Part shown: positions 7,081 through 15,279 of the stretch, piece by piece
Layout: every line of letters begins with the position of its first letter
Numbering within the stretch: position 1 is the stretch's first letter
Source of the DNA: Sandaracinobacteroides sp039808025
GTDB lineage: Bacteria; Pseudomonadota; Alphaproteobacteria; Sphingomonadales; Sphingomonadaceae
Assembly: GCA_039808025.1 (NCBI GenBank)
Contig: JBDHSK010000010.1
Location: 35,667-99,666, forward strand
Direction: 5' to 3'
Length of the DNA: 64,000 nucleotides
Notes under the pieces: generated by a model
Seen by the model: only the letters and a program-made list of their open reading frames with translations
The model's database searches: none
Told to the model about the DNA's origin: nothing
Translations under genes and position numbers: made by a program

Positions 7081-8081
7081 CTGCACCGGCCCAGCCGCTT
7101 GACGGCGCCGAAAAGACGGCCTTGCTGCTGCTGCTTCTTGAAGAACCGCAGGCCGCCGGACTGCTGTCGCGGCTGAACCCCGGCGAGGTCGAGCAGGTGG
7201 GCCGGGCGATGCTGAATGTCGCCGAGGCCACCCCGGGCACTATCGACAGTCTGCTGGATGAAGTGCTTGACATCGCCCGGGACACGGTTGCGGTCGGCGA
7301 AGGCCCGGGAACGGTGCGCGGCCTGTTCTGGCGGGCGCTTGGCGAACAACGCGCGGATGGCATGATCGAACGGCTGGGCGGGACGGCGCGCCGGCCACTG
7401 TTCGAGGGGCTGCAATGGCTGGAGCCCTGGGCTATCGCAACGGTGTTGCAGGGTGAGCCGGTGCAGTTGCAGGCGCTGGTGCTGGCGCGCCTGGCGCCAC
7501 CGCTTGCGGCTGCCATCCTGTCGCGATTGCCGGCTGACTCCCAGCCGCAACTGATCCGGCGGCTGGCCACCATGGGCCCCGTCACCCCCGATGTGCTGGA
7601 GGCCATCGATTCGGCCCTGGGCGCGCGGCTGGCAGCGCTGAAGCCGCGGCAGCCGGTTGATGACCTGGGGGGGATGCAGCACGCCGCCGACCTCATCAAT
7701 CTTGCCGGGCTCGACGAAGAGCAGGCGCTGGCAGCGCTGGCGGCAGACAATCCGGATGCCGCTTCGCGGCTGGCCGAGACCCTGTTCACCTTTGCCGATC
7801 TGGCGCGACTGGAAGAGCGGGCCTTGCAGACGCTGATCCGCACGCTTGATTCCGAATTGCTGGTGCCAGCCCTGCGTGCTGCCGATCCGGCGTTGCGCCA
7901 GCGGTTGCTCTCAGCGATGCCGCAACGCGCCGCCGAGGCGCTGGACGACGAGATAGCCAATCGCGGCCCGGTGCGGGTGGACGAGGCGCTTGCCGCCCAG
8001 AAGGAGATAGCCGCTGCTGCCCGGCGGCTGGCGGCCGAGGGCACCATCACCCTGCCCGGCAAGGGAGCGGGCCTTGTCTGA
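7077..8081 (+). CDS. fliG: Flagellar motor switch protein FliG
   Basis: 334 residues, normal length. Rotor protein that joins FliF to the C ring and generates torque against the stator. The N-terminal FliF-binding region (GAEKTALLLLLLEEPQAAGL), the armadillo-like middle part and the C-terminal torque domain (ALQTLIRTLDSELLVPALRA, then MPQRAAEALDDEIANRGPVR) align with the family in order. The middle-domain EHPQ motif reads EPVQ here, so the protein is on the divergent side. Overlaps fliF by 4 nt and fliH by 8 nt. Confidence 0.93.
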   Translation: MTAPAQPLDGAEKTALLLLLLEEPQAAGLLSRLNPGEVEQVGRAMLNVAEATPGTIDSLLDEVLDIARDTVAVGEGPGTVRGLFWRALGEQRADGMIERLGGTARRPLFEGLQWLEPWAIATVLQGEPVQLQALVLARLAPPLAAAILSRLPADSQPQLIRRLATMGPVTPDVLEAIDSALGARLAALKPRQPVDDLGGMQHAADLINLAGLDEEQALAALAADNPDAASRLAETLFTFADLARLEERALQTLIRTLDSELLVPALRAADPALRQRLLSAMPQRAAEALDDEIANRGPVRVDEALAAQKEIAAAARRLAAEGTITLPGKGAGLV

Positions 8082-8652
8082 CCGCCGCCGGATCAGCGCC
8101 GGGTCGGGTGTGGCGCTGTTGTTCCACAGCCCCGAGCCCCGTGTGGACGAGGCTGTCGAACGCCAGCTGGCAGCCCGCGAAGCCGTGGGCCATGCGGCCG
8201 GGGCGGCTGCCGAGCGCCTGTTGGCCGCTGAACGGATCGCGGCCATCGAAGCCGACCATGCCCGGCAACTGGCGGCGATCGCTGCGCAACATGCAGCAGA
8301 ACTGGAAACCTACCATTCCCGTCAGCTGGCAGCGCTGGGCGCCCTTGATGCCGCCTTTGCCGATGCACTGCTGCCACTGGCGCTGGCGGTGGGGCGGGCA
8401 TTACTGGCAACCGAGCCGCCGGCAGCAACCGTGGAATCGCTGGTGGCAGAGGTTCTGGCGGCCCTGCCGCAAACGGCGGGTGGGGTGTTGCGTGCCCCGC
8501 CCGGCGCCAGCGGGCCGGCGCCAGCAGGCTGGACATGGCGCGAGGATCCTGACCTTGCCCCCGGGACGGTTGTTGCCGAATGGGACGCCACCGAAGTCAG
8601 CGCTTCGCTGGCGGCGCGGCTTGCCCAGCTGGCCCACGAGATCGCACCATGA
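8074..8652 (+). CDS. fliH: FliH-like flagellar export regulator
   Basis: 192 residues; FliH is the stator of the flagellar export ATPase and tethers FliI to the C ring. Starts at TTG with AAGGGAG 6 nt upstream, inside the end of fliG. The first half is a long Ala/Glu/Arg/Gln helix (coiled coil about residues 25-95), followed by a globular C-terminal part. Sequence conservation in this family is low, so the call rests mainly on position between fliG and fliI, size and coiled-coil architecture. The stop overlaps the fliI ATG by 4 nt. Confidence 0.8.
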   Translation: MSDRRRISAGSGVALLFHSPEPRVDEAVERQLAAREAVGHAAGAAAERLLAAERIAAIEADHARQLAAIAAQHAAELETYHSRQLAALGALDAAFADALLPLALAVGRALLATEPPAATVESLVAEVLAALPQTAGGVLRAPPGASGPAPAGWTWREDPDLAPGTVVAEWDATEVSASLAARLAQLAHEIAP

Positions 8653-9983
8653 ACGGCCTGAGCGCCATGGCGCGACGGGCGGCGGCTCTCGACGCGCGGA
8701 TTCAGGCGTTTCGTCCCGAGCCGCAGATTGCCGGACGCATCATCGGCCATGATGGCCTGCTGATGACGGCCGAAGGCCTGCAGGCACCGGTTGGCACCCA
8801 GCTGCGGGTTGACGGCGCCGACTTTCCTCTGATGGTCGAGGTGGTGGGCTTCCGTGATGGGCGGATGCTGCTGATGGCGCTGGAGCGCGGCGCCGTCACC
8901 CCCCATGCCCGCGCGGTGCTTGCCGGCCGTGCTGACCGCATGGCCACCGGCATGGGGCTTCTGGGGCGGGTGATCGATGGGCTGGGGTGCCCCGTTGACG
9001 GGAAGGGCCCATTGCGGGGTTGCGGCAGCGACTGGCCGTTGGCCGGCTGTCCGGTGCCGCCGCTCGACCGTAGCGAGGTGACGGAGCCGCTGCCAACCGG
9101 TGTGCGGGCGATCGATTCGCTGTTCACTCTGGGTCGTGGTCAGCGCATGGGGCTGATTGCCGGTTCGGGGGTCGGAAAATCGGTTTTGCTGCACCAGATG
9201 GTGCGCGGTGCTGCCGCTGACGCGGTTGTGGTGGCGCTGATTGGTGAACGTGGCCGAGAGATTGCCGGGTTCGTTGCGGAACTGTCGCAAGACGTGCTGG
9301 CGCGCACACTGGTGGTGGCGGTACCGGCCGATCAGCCGGGGCCATTGCGGGTGCGGGGTGCGGCAGTGGCGTTTGCCGCTGCCGAGTGGCTGCGGGCGCA
9401 GGGGAAGCATTGTCTGCTGCTGCTCGACAGCCTCACCCGTGTTGCCCATGCCCAGCGGGAGATCGGGCTTGCCATTGGCGAACCGCCAGGGGCGCGGGGC
9501 TATCCGGCGTCGGCCTTGTCGCTCATTCCGCGGCTGGTCGAGCGGGCTGGCAATGATGCCCGCACCGGCGGCGCTGTTACTGCCCTGTTCACGGTGCTGG
9601 CCGATGGGGACGACACCATTGCCGACCCGGTGGTCGATACGGCGCGCGGCGTGCTCGATGGCCATATCGTTCTCGATCGCGCCGTGGCAGCGCGCGGCCG
9701 CTTTCCCGCCATCGATCTTGGTCACAGCATCAGCCGCACCATGTCGGCCTGCGTTTCGCCGGCGCAAATGGCGGCCGCCGCTGCGCTGCGACGCAGCGCA
9801 GCCCTGGCCGAGGCCAACCGCGATCTGGTGGCAATGGGGGCCTGGCAGGCCGGGCAGGATGCCGAGCTCGACCGGGCATTTGCCCGTCACGCCGCACTGG
9901 AAGCCTTTGTCGGCCAGCAACGCAACGAAGTGGCTGACCATGAAGCGACGGTTGCCAGCCTGATTGCCGAGTGGGCGCCATGA
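8649..9983 (+). CDS. fliI: Flagellum-specific export ATPase FliI
   Basis: 444 residues from the ATG at 8649 (a longer open frame starts at 8580 inside fliH and was rejected). F1-ATPase-beta-like enzyme that energises type III flagellar export. Walker A GSGVGKS at 172-178; catalytic segment ALIGERGREI (198-207); Walker B CLLLLDSLTR with Asp261; the conserved EPPGARGYPAS loop typical of FliI/YscN follows. The N-terminal beta-barrel and C-terminal helical domain are complete. 4-nt overlaps at both ends, with fliH and fliJ. Confidence 0.96.
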   Translation: MNGLSAMARRAAALDARIQAFRPEPQIAGRIIGHDGLLMTAEGLQAPVGTQLRVDGADFPLMVEVVGFRDGRMLLMALERGAVTPHARAVLAGRADRMATGMGLLGRVIDGLGCPVDGKGPLRGCGSDWPLAGCPVPPLDRSEVTEPLPTGVRAIDSLFTLGRGQRMGLIAGSGVGKSVLLHQMVRGAAADAVVVALIGERGREIAGFVAELSQDVLARTLVVAVPADQPGPLRVRGAAVAFAAAEWLRAQGKHCLLLLDSLTRVAHAQREIGLAIGEPPGARGYPASALSLIPRLVERAGNDARTGGAVTALFTVLADGDDTIADPVVDTARGVLDGHIVLDRAVAARGRFPAIDLGHSISRTMSACVSPAQMAAAAALRRSAALAEANRDLVAMGAWQAGQDAELDRAFARHAALEAFVGQQRNEVADHEATVASLIAEWAP

Positions 9984-10465
9984 GCACCACCCCCGACCCG
10001 CGGCGGCTGGCCAGACTTGGCGCCATCGCTGATCAGCGACAGCAGAAGCTGGCGCTGATCAGTTCGCAGGCCGGGCGCGCGGTGGTGATTGCCGAGCAGC
10101 GGTTGCAGCAGATCCTGACCCTGATCGCCTCTCTGCCTCAGCGCGGAGACGCCTCGGCTCTGGTGGCATCGGCGGGGTTTCGGGCAGCCCTGCAGCCAGC
10201 GGCAGATGCCGCACATCGGGATCTGGCCGATCAGCAGCAGCGGGCCGCACAGGCGCAGGCACAATGGCTGGCGGCGCGCCAGCGGCGGCAACAGATCGCC
10301 GAGCGGGTGGTGCTGGCCCGCCGCGCAGTCGCAGTGGCAGCCGAAGCACGCACCGAGCACGACCGGCCGCCACGGCCAATGACGACCGCTTTTGCCATCA
10401 ACACCCATTCTGGTGGCGGGGGATCGGCCGGCGGTCGCAACCCGCAGCAAAGAGAGCAGTCATGA
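9980..10465 (+). CDS. fliJ: FliJ-like flagellar export chaperone
   Basis: 161 residues, nearly all predicted alpha helix rich in Gln, Arg and Ala (RLARLGAIADQRQQKLALIS, then DLADQQQRAAQAQAQWLAAR), the expected antiparallel coiled coil of FliJ, which acts as the central stalk of the FliI hexamer and recycles export chaperones. The last 35 residues are Gly/Ser/Pro-rich and probably disordered. Assigned by coiled-coil character and place between fliI and fliK; FliJ proteins are too divergent for a firm motif. 4-nt overlaps on both sides. Confidence 0.75.
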   Translation: MSTTPDPRRLARLGAIADQRQQKLALISSQAGRAVVIAEQRLQQILTLIASLPQRGDASALVASAGFRAALQPAADAAHRDLADQQQRAAQAQAQWLAARQRRQQIAERVVLARRAVAVAAEARTEHDRPPRPMTTAFAINTHSGGGGSAGGRNPQQREQS

Positions 10466-11904
10466 GCCCAGGACCCGTTCCCGCCCCTGCCGCAACCCTG
10501 ATGGTGCCCCCGGGAAAGCCCGGTGAAGCAGTGCCACCTCTGGAAAACGGCCCGGCTTCCGGCAAGCCTGCGTTCGCAGCACTTCTGACAGTGGATAGCT
10601 CCTCCTATCAGACAGAGTCCGATCAGACAGAGTCCGATCAGACAGAGTCTGCGGCAGCTGCCGATGCGGCCATCGGGCAGGCCCGGCCATTGGCGACAGG
10701 TGCTGCCAGCGAGCCGGCAAACCCCCGGGCCGACGCAGCAACCGATGTGCCAACTGTTGCATCGACGCTCGCTGCAACGCTCGCCCCCGTTGTTGCACCG
10801 GCTGTCGCACCGGCTGCTGCCAGTGCTGACAGCCTGTCGGGTGGTCCGAAGGGTGAGGGGCTGGCTGGTCCGCCAGACGATGCGTCAGACATTCCGTCAG
10901 ACGGTTCGTCCGGCGATACAGTGGCGACGCCGGGCAGTGCCGTCGGTGTTGCGCCGATGATGCTGGTGCCGGTGCAGGTACCGACAGCATTGCCGCCCCT
11001 GCCCGGCGCAGACCGGCAGGCGGTTGGGGGTGATGGGCTGGCGGGTGTTTCATCTGACACTCTGGCGTCGGCCGCTTCGGCATCTCAGGGCCAGCGTACC
11101 CCCGCTAGCGGCGGGGTGGTGACCGAGGCACCAGCGGGGGCGGCGGGGACGACGCACGCAGCTCCGGTCCGCGGGCTGCCGATCGCCATGTCCAGCCAGT
11201 TACCCGGTCAGAGCGGGGAAGGGGCCACGCCCGGTTCCGGCGGGGATGCCCCGTCACCGGGTCAGGAAAGCTCGCTCACTCCGGCGCGGCTGCAGCAGGC
11301 GGCGCAAGCCCAGGGTACGGCGCCGGGGTTCGAGCTTCCGCCGGCTCAGGCGGCCGTTATCCCGGCGGCGCCGACACCAACGTCACCAGCTGCTTCGATG
11401 CCGGCGGCGATGCCAGCGGCAGGGCCGGCTGGCCCCGAGACTCCGGTTGGCAACCCCGGTCAGCCGGTGCTGCATGGCGAGCCGCAGATGGCAGCCCGCG
11501 AGGTACGGGTCGATGTCAGCGCCGGTGGCAGCCTGCTGGTGGGTATCAGCATGGCCGATGAGGCCAGCGCCGGCCGGGTTACTGCCGGACTCGATCTTCT
11601 CCGCCACCAGTTGCACGCCATTGGCACCGAAGTGGAGGCAATCCGTGTGGATGTGCGGGCCGAAAGGACGCCAGATAATGGTCCGGCCGTCGACAGTGGC
11701 AGCGGCCGCCAGACGGAGGGCCAGCGACTGGCCGGCCAGTCGTCGGGGTCAGGGCAGGGGCAGCACGGTCATGGTGCGCCGGGCCTGCGCGACCATCAGC
11801 CACCCGAGCAGGGGAAAGACATGCACGACGCACCCGGAGAGTTTGCTCAGCGACGTGGCCTGATGGTCCGGCCGGGCTGGCGCAAGGTAGATCGCTATGC
11901 CTGA
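10462..11904 (+). CDS. fliK: Flagellar hook-length control protein FliK
   Basis: 480 residues from the ATG at 10462 (an open frame begins at 10264 inside fliJ and was not used). The first 330 residues are low-complexity Ala/Pro/Ser/Gly, the molecular-ruler type region, containing a TESDQ tandem repeat. The conserved hook-length control domain lies near the C-terminus (about residues 350-395: AAREVRVDVSAGGSLLVGIS, then LLRHQLHAIGTEVEAIRVDV). FliK is exported, measures the hook and switches export specificity through FlhB, which is encoded at the end of the same cluster. 4-nt overlap with fliJ. Confidence 0.88.
   Translation: MSPGPVPAPAATLMVPPGKPGEAVPPLENGPASGKPAFAALLTVDSSSYQTESDQTESDQTESAAAADAAIGQARPLATGAASEPANPRADAATDVPTVASTLAATLAPVVAPAVAPAAASADSLSGGPKGEGLAGPPDDASDIPSDGSSGDTVATPGSAVGVAPMMLVPVQVPTALPPLPGADRQAVGGDGLAGVSSDTLASAASASQGQRTPASGGVVTEAPAGAAGTTHAAPVRGLPIAMSSQLPGQSGEGATPGSGGDAPSPGQESSLTPARLQQAAQAQGTAPGFELPPAQAAVIPAAPTPTSPAASMPAAMPAAGPAGPETPVGNPGQPVLHGEPQMAAREVRVDVSAGGSLLVGISMADEASAGRVTAGLDLLRHQLHAIGTEVEAIRVDVRAERTPDNGPAVDSGSGRQTEGQRLAGQSSGSGQGQHGHGAPGLRDHQPPEQGKDMHDAPGEFAQRRGLMVRPGWRKVDRYA
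10609..10650 (+). repeat. 15-bp tandem repeat inside fliK
   Basis: The unit cagacagagtccgat is present 2.8 times (10609-10623, 10624-10638, 10639-10650). It encodes repeats of QTESD in the disordered N-terminal part of FliK. The period is a multiple of three, so copy-number change would alter protein length without a frameshift. Confidence 0.85.
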
Positions 11905-11984
11905 GGTGGCGGTTTCCAGTCCGTGGGTCGTGGTGCGGGCCTCTCGTCAGGGGCCCGGTGCCAGCCGCAGCCGAGGGGCCTGTC

Positions 11985-12494
11985 ATGGCTGAGGCAGCGC
12001 CCAATCCGTCATCGACGGTGGACCTGGTTCCTGCCCGCGGGTTGCTGCGCCGGCTGGTGGTGCCGCTGGGCCTGCTGCTGCTTGGCGTTGCTGCCGGTGC
12101 CGCCGGGGGCATGCTGGCACCCCGCTATCTGGACCTGCCGATGGCAGCGGAGCCCAAGCCTCCGGTTCCCGAGGTGGCCCCGCTTGAATATATCGAGATC
12201 GACAACAGCTTCACTGCCAACCTGAAGGATTCGGGCCGCTTCATTCAGGTGCGGATCGCCGTTTCCACCCAGGCGGGCAAGCCGGTTGTCGAGGCCGTGA
12301 ACCGCCATCGTATCGCTCTCATAGCAGCAGTGCTCTCCGTACTGTCGGATACAAGCGAGGCGGAACTCGAGGTAGCTGGCGGCCGCGAAGCGCTGGCCAA
12401 ACGCATGCGCATTGCCATCAACGATGTTCTTCAGCGCAAGAGTGGCATCGCCGGGGTTGAGGATGTCTTCCTCACCAGTTTCGTGCTGCAATGA
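11985..12494 (+). CDS. fliL: Flagellar basal body-associated protein FliL
   Basis: 169 residues from the ATG at 11985, which has GAGGGG at a normal distance; a GTG at 11958 in the same frame gives nine more residues. One N-terminal membrane helix (residues 24-43, RLVVPLGLLLLGVAAGAAGG) and a periplasmic FliL domain (YIEIDNSFTANLKDSGRFIQ, then RHRIALIAAVLSVLSDTSEA, IAINDVLQRKSGIAGVEDVF). FliL surrounds the stator units and supports motor torque. Separated from fliK by about 80 nt without its own recognisable promoter; overlaps the next gene by 4 nt. Confidence 0.92.
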   Translation: MAEAAPNPSSTVDLVPARGLLRRLVVPLGLLLLGVAAGAAGGMLAPRYLDLPMAAEPKPPVPEVAPLEYIEIDNSFTANLKDSGRFIQVRIAVSTQAGKPVVEAVNRHRIALIAAVLSVLSDTSEAELEVAGGREALAKRMRIAINDVLQRKSGIAGVEDVFLTSFVLQ

Positions 12495-13381
12495 AGACGT
12501 CGCGACCGCATTGGCGTATGGTTCCAGCGCAAGTGTCCGCGCCGGACGTGTGTGCCGCCCATGCCCCCAGCTGGTTCGATGACCTTGATTGCAGCGGATT
12601 TGCAGCCAGCCTGTCGCAACTGCTCGCCCGTGGTGCTGGCCGCCAGATCATGGCATCGACCCCCCGGCGGCCAGACGGCAGCCATAACATGGCCGCAGGG
12701 CCCTGGTGGCAGGTGGCCCGCTTCACCACAGCAGCCGGAACCCCGCTGCTGTTGTGCGCGGCCCCCGTGCTGGTGGCGGCACTGGCCGAGGCTCTGTTCG
12801 GTGGAACCGCGCAAGGTGCCGAGCCGCAGGCCCTTGAGGGACTGCCTCCGGGCAATGTCGGCTGGGCCGTGGTGGCCGGGATGCTGACAACCGGATGCGT
12901 CCGGGCGCTGGCGGCCAGCAATCGTCCGCTTGCTGACGACACGGCTGTGGTTGCCACGCGGGCGGCGCCAGTGTCTGGCGCTCTCGATGGGGTGCTTTTG
13001 CAGGTGCCCGTCGCGATCGAAGGCGTGACGGGAGACCTGTTGCTGGTCGACTCCGCCGCCTGCGATCGGGAACCGGCGGTAACGGACCTGCCTGACCCCG
13101 AGATGTGGCGCCGCGAGGTGCGCGGGCGAACGCTTGCCATCGATTTCCCGGTAGCACTGCACCTCGACGAAATCACGATGTCTCTCACTGCCGTTTCGGC
13201 ACTCAAGGTGGGGGACATCATTCCCATCGACCGGCCGCGTCGCTTTTCCGTGATGGTGGCGGGGCGGCGGATCGGCAGCGTGGCTGCCAACCGTATCGCC
13301 GGGCAGGCCGAAGCCGGAGCATATCCTGACCCCTCAGTCCCGGCGGAACGATGGTCTCTTGATGAAGGACCCCTGTCATGA
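12491..13381 (+). CDS. fliM: Divergent FliM-like flagellar motor switch protein
   Basis: 296 residues between fliL and fliN, where FliM normally lies. A C-terminal SpoA domain is recognisable (about residues 205-275: GRTLAIDFPVALHLDEITMS, then VGDIIPIDRPRRFSVMVAGR and GSVAANRIAG). The N-terminus does not show the usual LSQDEIDALL CheY-P-binding peptide, and the middle CheC-like region lacks an obvious GGxG motif, so this is an unusual FliM. Its contact with FliN through the SpoA part is probably kept; its control by CheY-P is doubtful. 4-nt overlaps on both sides. The symbol is given by position plus the SpoA domain. Confidence 0.72.
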   Translation: MKTSRPHWRMVPAQVSAPDVCAAHAPSWFDDLDCSGFAASLSQLLARGAGRQIMASTPRRPDGSHNMAAGPWWQVARFTTAAGTPLLLCAAPVLVAALAEALFGGTAQGAEPQALEGLPPGNVGWAVVAGMLTTGCVRALAASNRPLADDTAVVATRAAPVSGALDGVLLQVPVAIEGVTGDLLLVDSAACDREPAVTDLPDPEMWRREVRGRTLAIDFPVALHLDEITMSLTAVSALKVGDIIPIDRPRRFSVMVAGRRIGSVAANRIAGQAEAGAYPDPSVPAERWSLDEGPLS

Positions 13382-13902
13382 CTGCACTTCCCACCGAACC
13401 GCTGGTGCCGGGGGTTGATCGTCCATCGTTACGCATCAGCGAGGAAGACATTTTGCCCGGCGCCGACGCCGGCAGTGCCGCGGATGTGCCCGGCGATCCG
13501 CCTGAGACGGGGCCCGTGCATGCTGCGCCCACCCCTGAGGCGGGGGCAGGTCAGCGGCGATCCGATGGCGGGCTGCGCGATGGGGTGCGTGATGATGTCT
13601 GGGGCAACCGCCGCGAGGGCCGTTCGTTGCTGCCGCCGTTGCTTGCCGGAATCGAAGTTACCTTGTCGGTGGAAATCGGCAGCCATCGCCTGCCGCTTGG
13701 CGATCTGATGGCCGTCGATCCCGGCCAGATTTTTGCGCTCGACCGTCTGACCAGCGAGCCGGTGACCGTGCTGGTGAATGGCAAGCCCTTCGCCCGAGGC
13801 GAGATCGTGACGATGGGAGACCGCTTCGGCGTGCAACTTCTGGAAATCGAGGGGATGAGCGAGTCGACGCATCTGCGGGAAGGGGCCGGCCATGATCGCT
13901 GA
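13378..13902 (+). CDS. fliN: Flagellar motor switch protein FliN
   Basis: 174 residues. The C-terminal SpoA domain (about 83-160) carries the expected pattern: LAGIEVTLSVEIGSHRLPLG, then LMAVDPGQIFALDRLTSEPV, VLVNGKPFARGEIVTMGDRF and GVQLLEI. FliN forms the bottom of the C ring and receives export cargo via FliH. The 80-residue N-terminal part is Pro/Gly/Asp-rich and likely disordered, which is common in alphaproteobacterial FliN. Overlaps the FliM-like gene by 4 nt and fliO by 11 nt. Confidence 0.92.
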   Translation: MTALPTEPLVPGVDRPSLRISEEDILPGADAGSAADVPGDPPETGPVHAAPTPEAGAGQRRSDGGLRDGVRDDVWGNRREGRSLLPPLLAGIEVTLSVEIGSHRLPLGDLMAVDPGQIFALDRLTSEPVTVLVNGKPFARGEIVTMGDRFGVQLLEIEGMSESTHLREGAGHDR

Positions 13903-14239
13903 GTTTCTCACCCGTCTGGCAGTGGCGCTGCCACTGGTGACGGGTCTTGCCGTACTGGTGCTGGTGGCGGTCAAAAAGGGGTGGATCGTACTTCCCGGAC
14001 TCCGCTTCCCGGGGTTTCCGCGGTCGCCGCTGACGTGGCGGTTTGCAGCGCGCAGGGGCGTGGCCGAGTCGCAGGGGCTGCGGGTGCTGGGTGTGCATGC
14101 CATTGCGCCAGCGGCACGGGTGGCGGTTATCCGTTTTCACGGGCGCGAGCATCTGCTTGCCGTGAACGGCCAGTCGCTGCTGCTGATCGCCAGCGAGGAA
14201 ATGACGGTCTGCAATGATGGCGACGGTGGCCGGCCATGA
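13892..14239 (+). CDS. fliO: Flagellar biosynthesis protein FliO
   Basis: 115 residues with one N-terminal membrane helix (about 8-27, RLAVALPLVTGLAVLVLVAV) and a small cytoplasmic beta domain ending in VAVIRFHGREHLLAVNGQSL and LLIASEE, the usual FliO ending. FliO is the assembly scaffold for FliP in the export gate. Weakly conserved family; the position between fliN and fliP makes the call good. Overlaps both neighbours. Confidence 0.82.
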   Translation: MIAEFLTRLAVALPLVTGLAVLVLVAVKKGWIVLPGLRFPGFPRSPLTWRFAARRGVAESQGLRVLGVHAIAPAARVAVIRFHGREHLLAVNGQSLLLIASEEMTVCNDGDGGRP

Positions 14240-15006
14240 CCCGCTGGCAACTGATCATGATTGCAGCCGTGGCCGGGATGCTGTTCGGCGTTCCGGCGCT
14301 GGCACAAGAGGCAGCGGCTACCCCCGGTGCCCTGTCCGGCCTCCTGGAACTGGCTGGCAAGGGCAATGCCGAAGGCGGCACCTGGTCGCTGTCTCTGCAA
14401 CTGCTGCTGGTGATGACCCTGCTCGCCCTGCTGCCCTCGGTGTTGCTGATGATGACGGCTTTCGTGCGCATCATGGTGGTGCTTGCCATCCTGCGGCAGG
14501 CCATCGGCTTGCAGCAGGCGCCGCCCAACCAGCTGCTGGTGGGCATGGCGCTGTTCCTCACCTTTTTCGTCATGCAGCCCTCGTTCGACCAGATCAACCG
14601 CACCGCCCTGCAACCCTTCGTCGCCGACCAGATGCCCGCCGAGCAGGCGCTCACGCGCGCCGGCGATGTTCTCCATGGCTTTATGCTGCGCAACACCCGC
14701 AAGACCGACCTCAGGATGTTTTCCGATATCGCCGGGGAACGCAGCTATGCCAGCGATGCCGATGTGCCGATGCGGGTGCTGATGCCGGCGTTTGCCACTT
14801 CAGAACTGAAAACGGCTTTCCAGATCGGCGTGCTGTTGTTCCTGCCGTTTCTGGTCATCGATCTGGTGGTGGCATCGGTGCTGATGGCGCTTGGTATGAT
14901 GATGGTGTCGCCGATGATGATCTCGCTGCCTTTCAAGCTGATGCTGTTCGTGGCGGTTGATGGCTGGGCGCTGGTGGTTGCCTCGCTTTCGGAAAGTTTT
15001 GCCTGA
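14236..15006 (+). CDS. fliP: Flagellar type III export gate protein FliP
   Basis: 256 residues with a cleavable-looking signal (MIAAVAGMLFGVPALAQ) and four membrane helices. Strong family blocks: LLLVMTLLALLPSVLLMMTA, FVRIMVVLAILRQAIGLQQA, the PPNQLLVGMALFLTFFVMQP segment, and LLFLPFLVIDLVVASVLMAL near the end. FliP forms the pentameric core of the export gate with FliQ and FliR. Stop and the next start share one base (TGATG). Confidence 0.97.
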   Translation: MTRWQLIMIAAVAGMLFGVPALAQEAAATPGALSGLLELAGKGNAEGGTWSLSLQLLLVMTLLALLPSVLLMMTAFVRIMVVLAILRQAIGLQQAPPNQLLVGMALFLTFFVMQPSFDQINRTALQPFVADQMPAEQALTRAGDVLHGFMLRNTRKTDLRMFSDIAGERSYASDADVPMRVLMPAFATSELKTAFQIGVLLFLPFLVIDLVVASVLMALGMMMVSPMMISLPFKLMLFVAVDGWALVVASLSESFA

Positions 15007-15278
15007 TGGCCCCTGATGCCCTCTTGTATGACAGCGTGTCGCGAGCGGCCTGGGTGCTGGTGCTGGCGACATTGCCGGCGCTGGTGCCAGCGTTGCTGAT
15101 CGGGCTTGCCATTGGCCTGTTGCAGGCCGCGACCTCGATCCAGGAAGCGACACTCACCTTCGTGCCCAAGCTGATCGGCGTATTCTTGCTGCTGATGCTT
15201 TTTGGCGGGGTGATAGGCGGCACCCTGATGGATTTCATGCGTGAGATGGTCGCCACCATTCCGCTGCTTACCCGGTAA
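15006..15278 (+). CDS. fliQ: Flagellar type III export gate protein FliQ
   Basis: 90 residues, the standard FliQ length, with two membrane helices. The conserved stretch after the first helix is present (LLIGLAIGLLQAATSIQEAT, then LTFVPKLIGVFLLLMLFGGV). Overlaps fliP by one base; fliR begins 1 nt after the stop. Confidence 0.96.
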   Translation: MAPDALLYDSVSRAAWVLVLATLPALVPALLIGLAIGLLQAATSIQEATLTFVPKLIGVFLLLMLFGGVIGGTLMDFMREMVATIPLLTR

Positions 15279-15279
15279 C

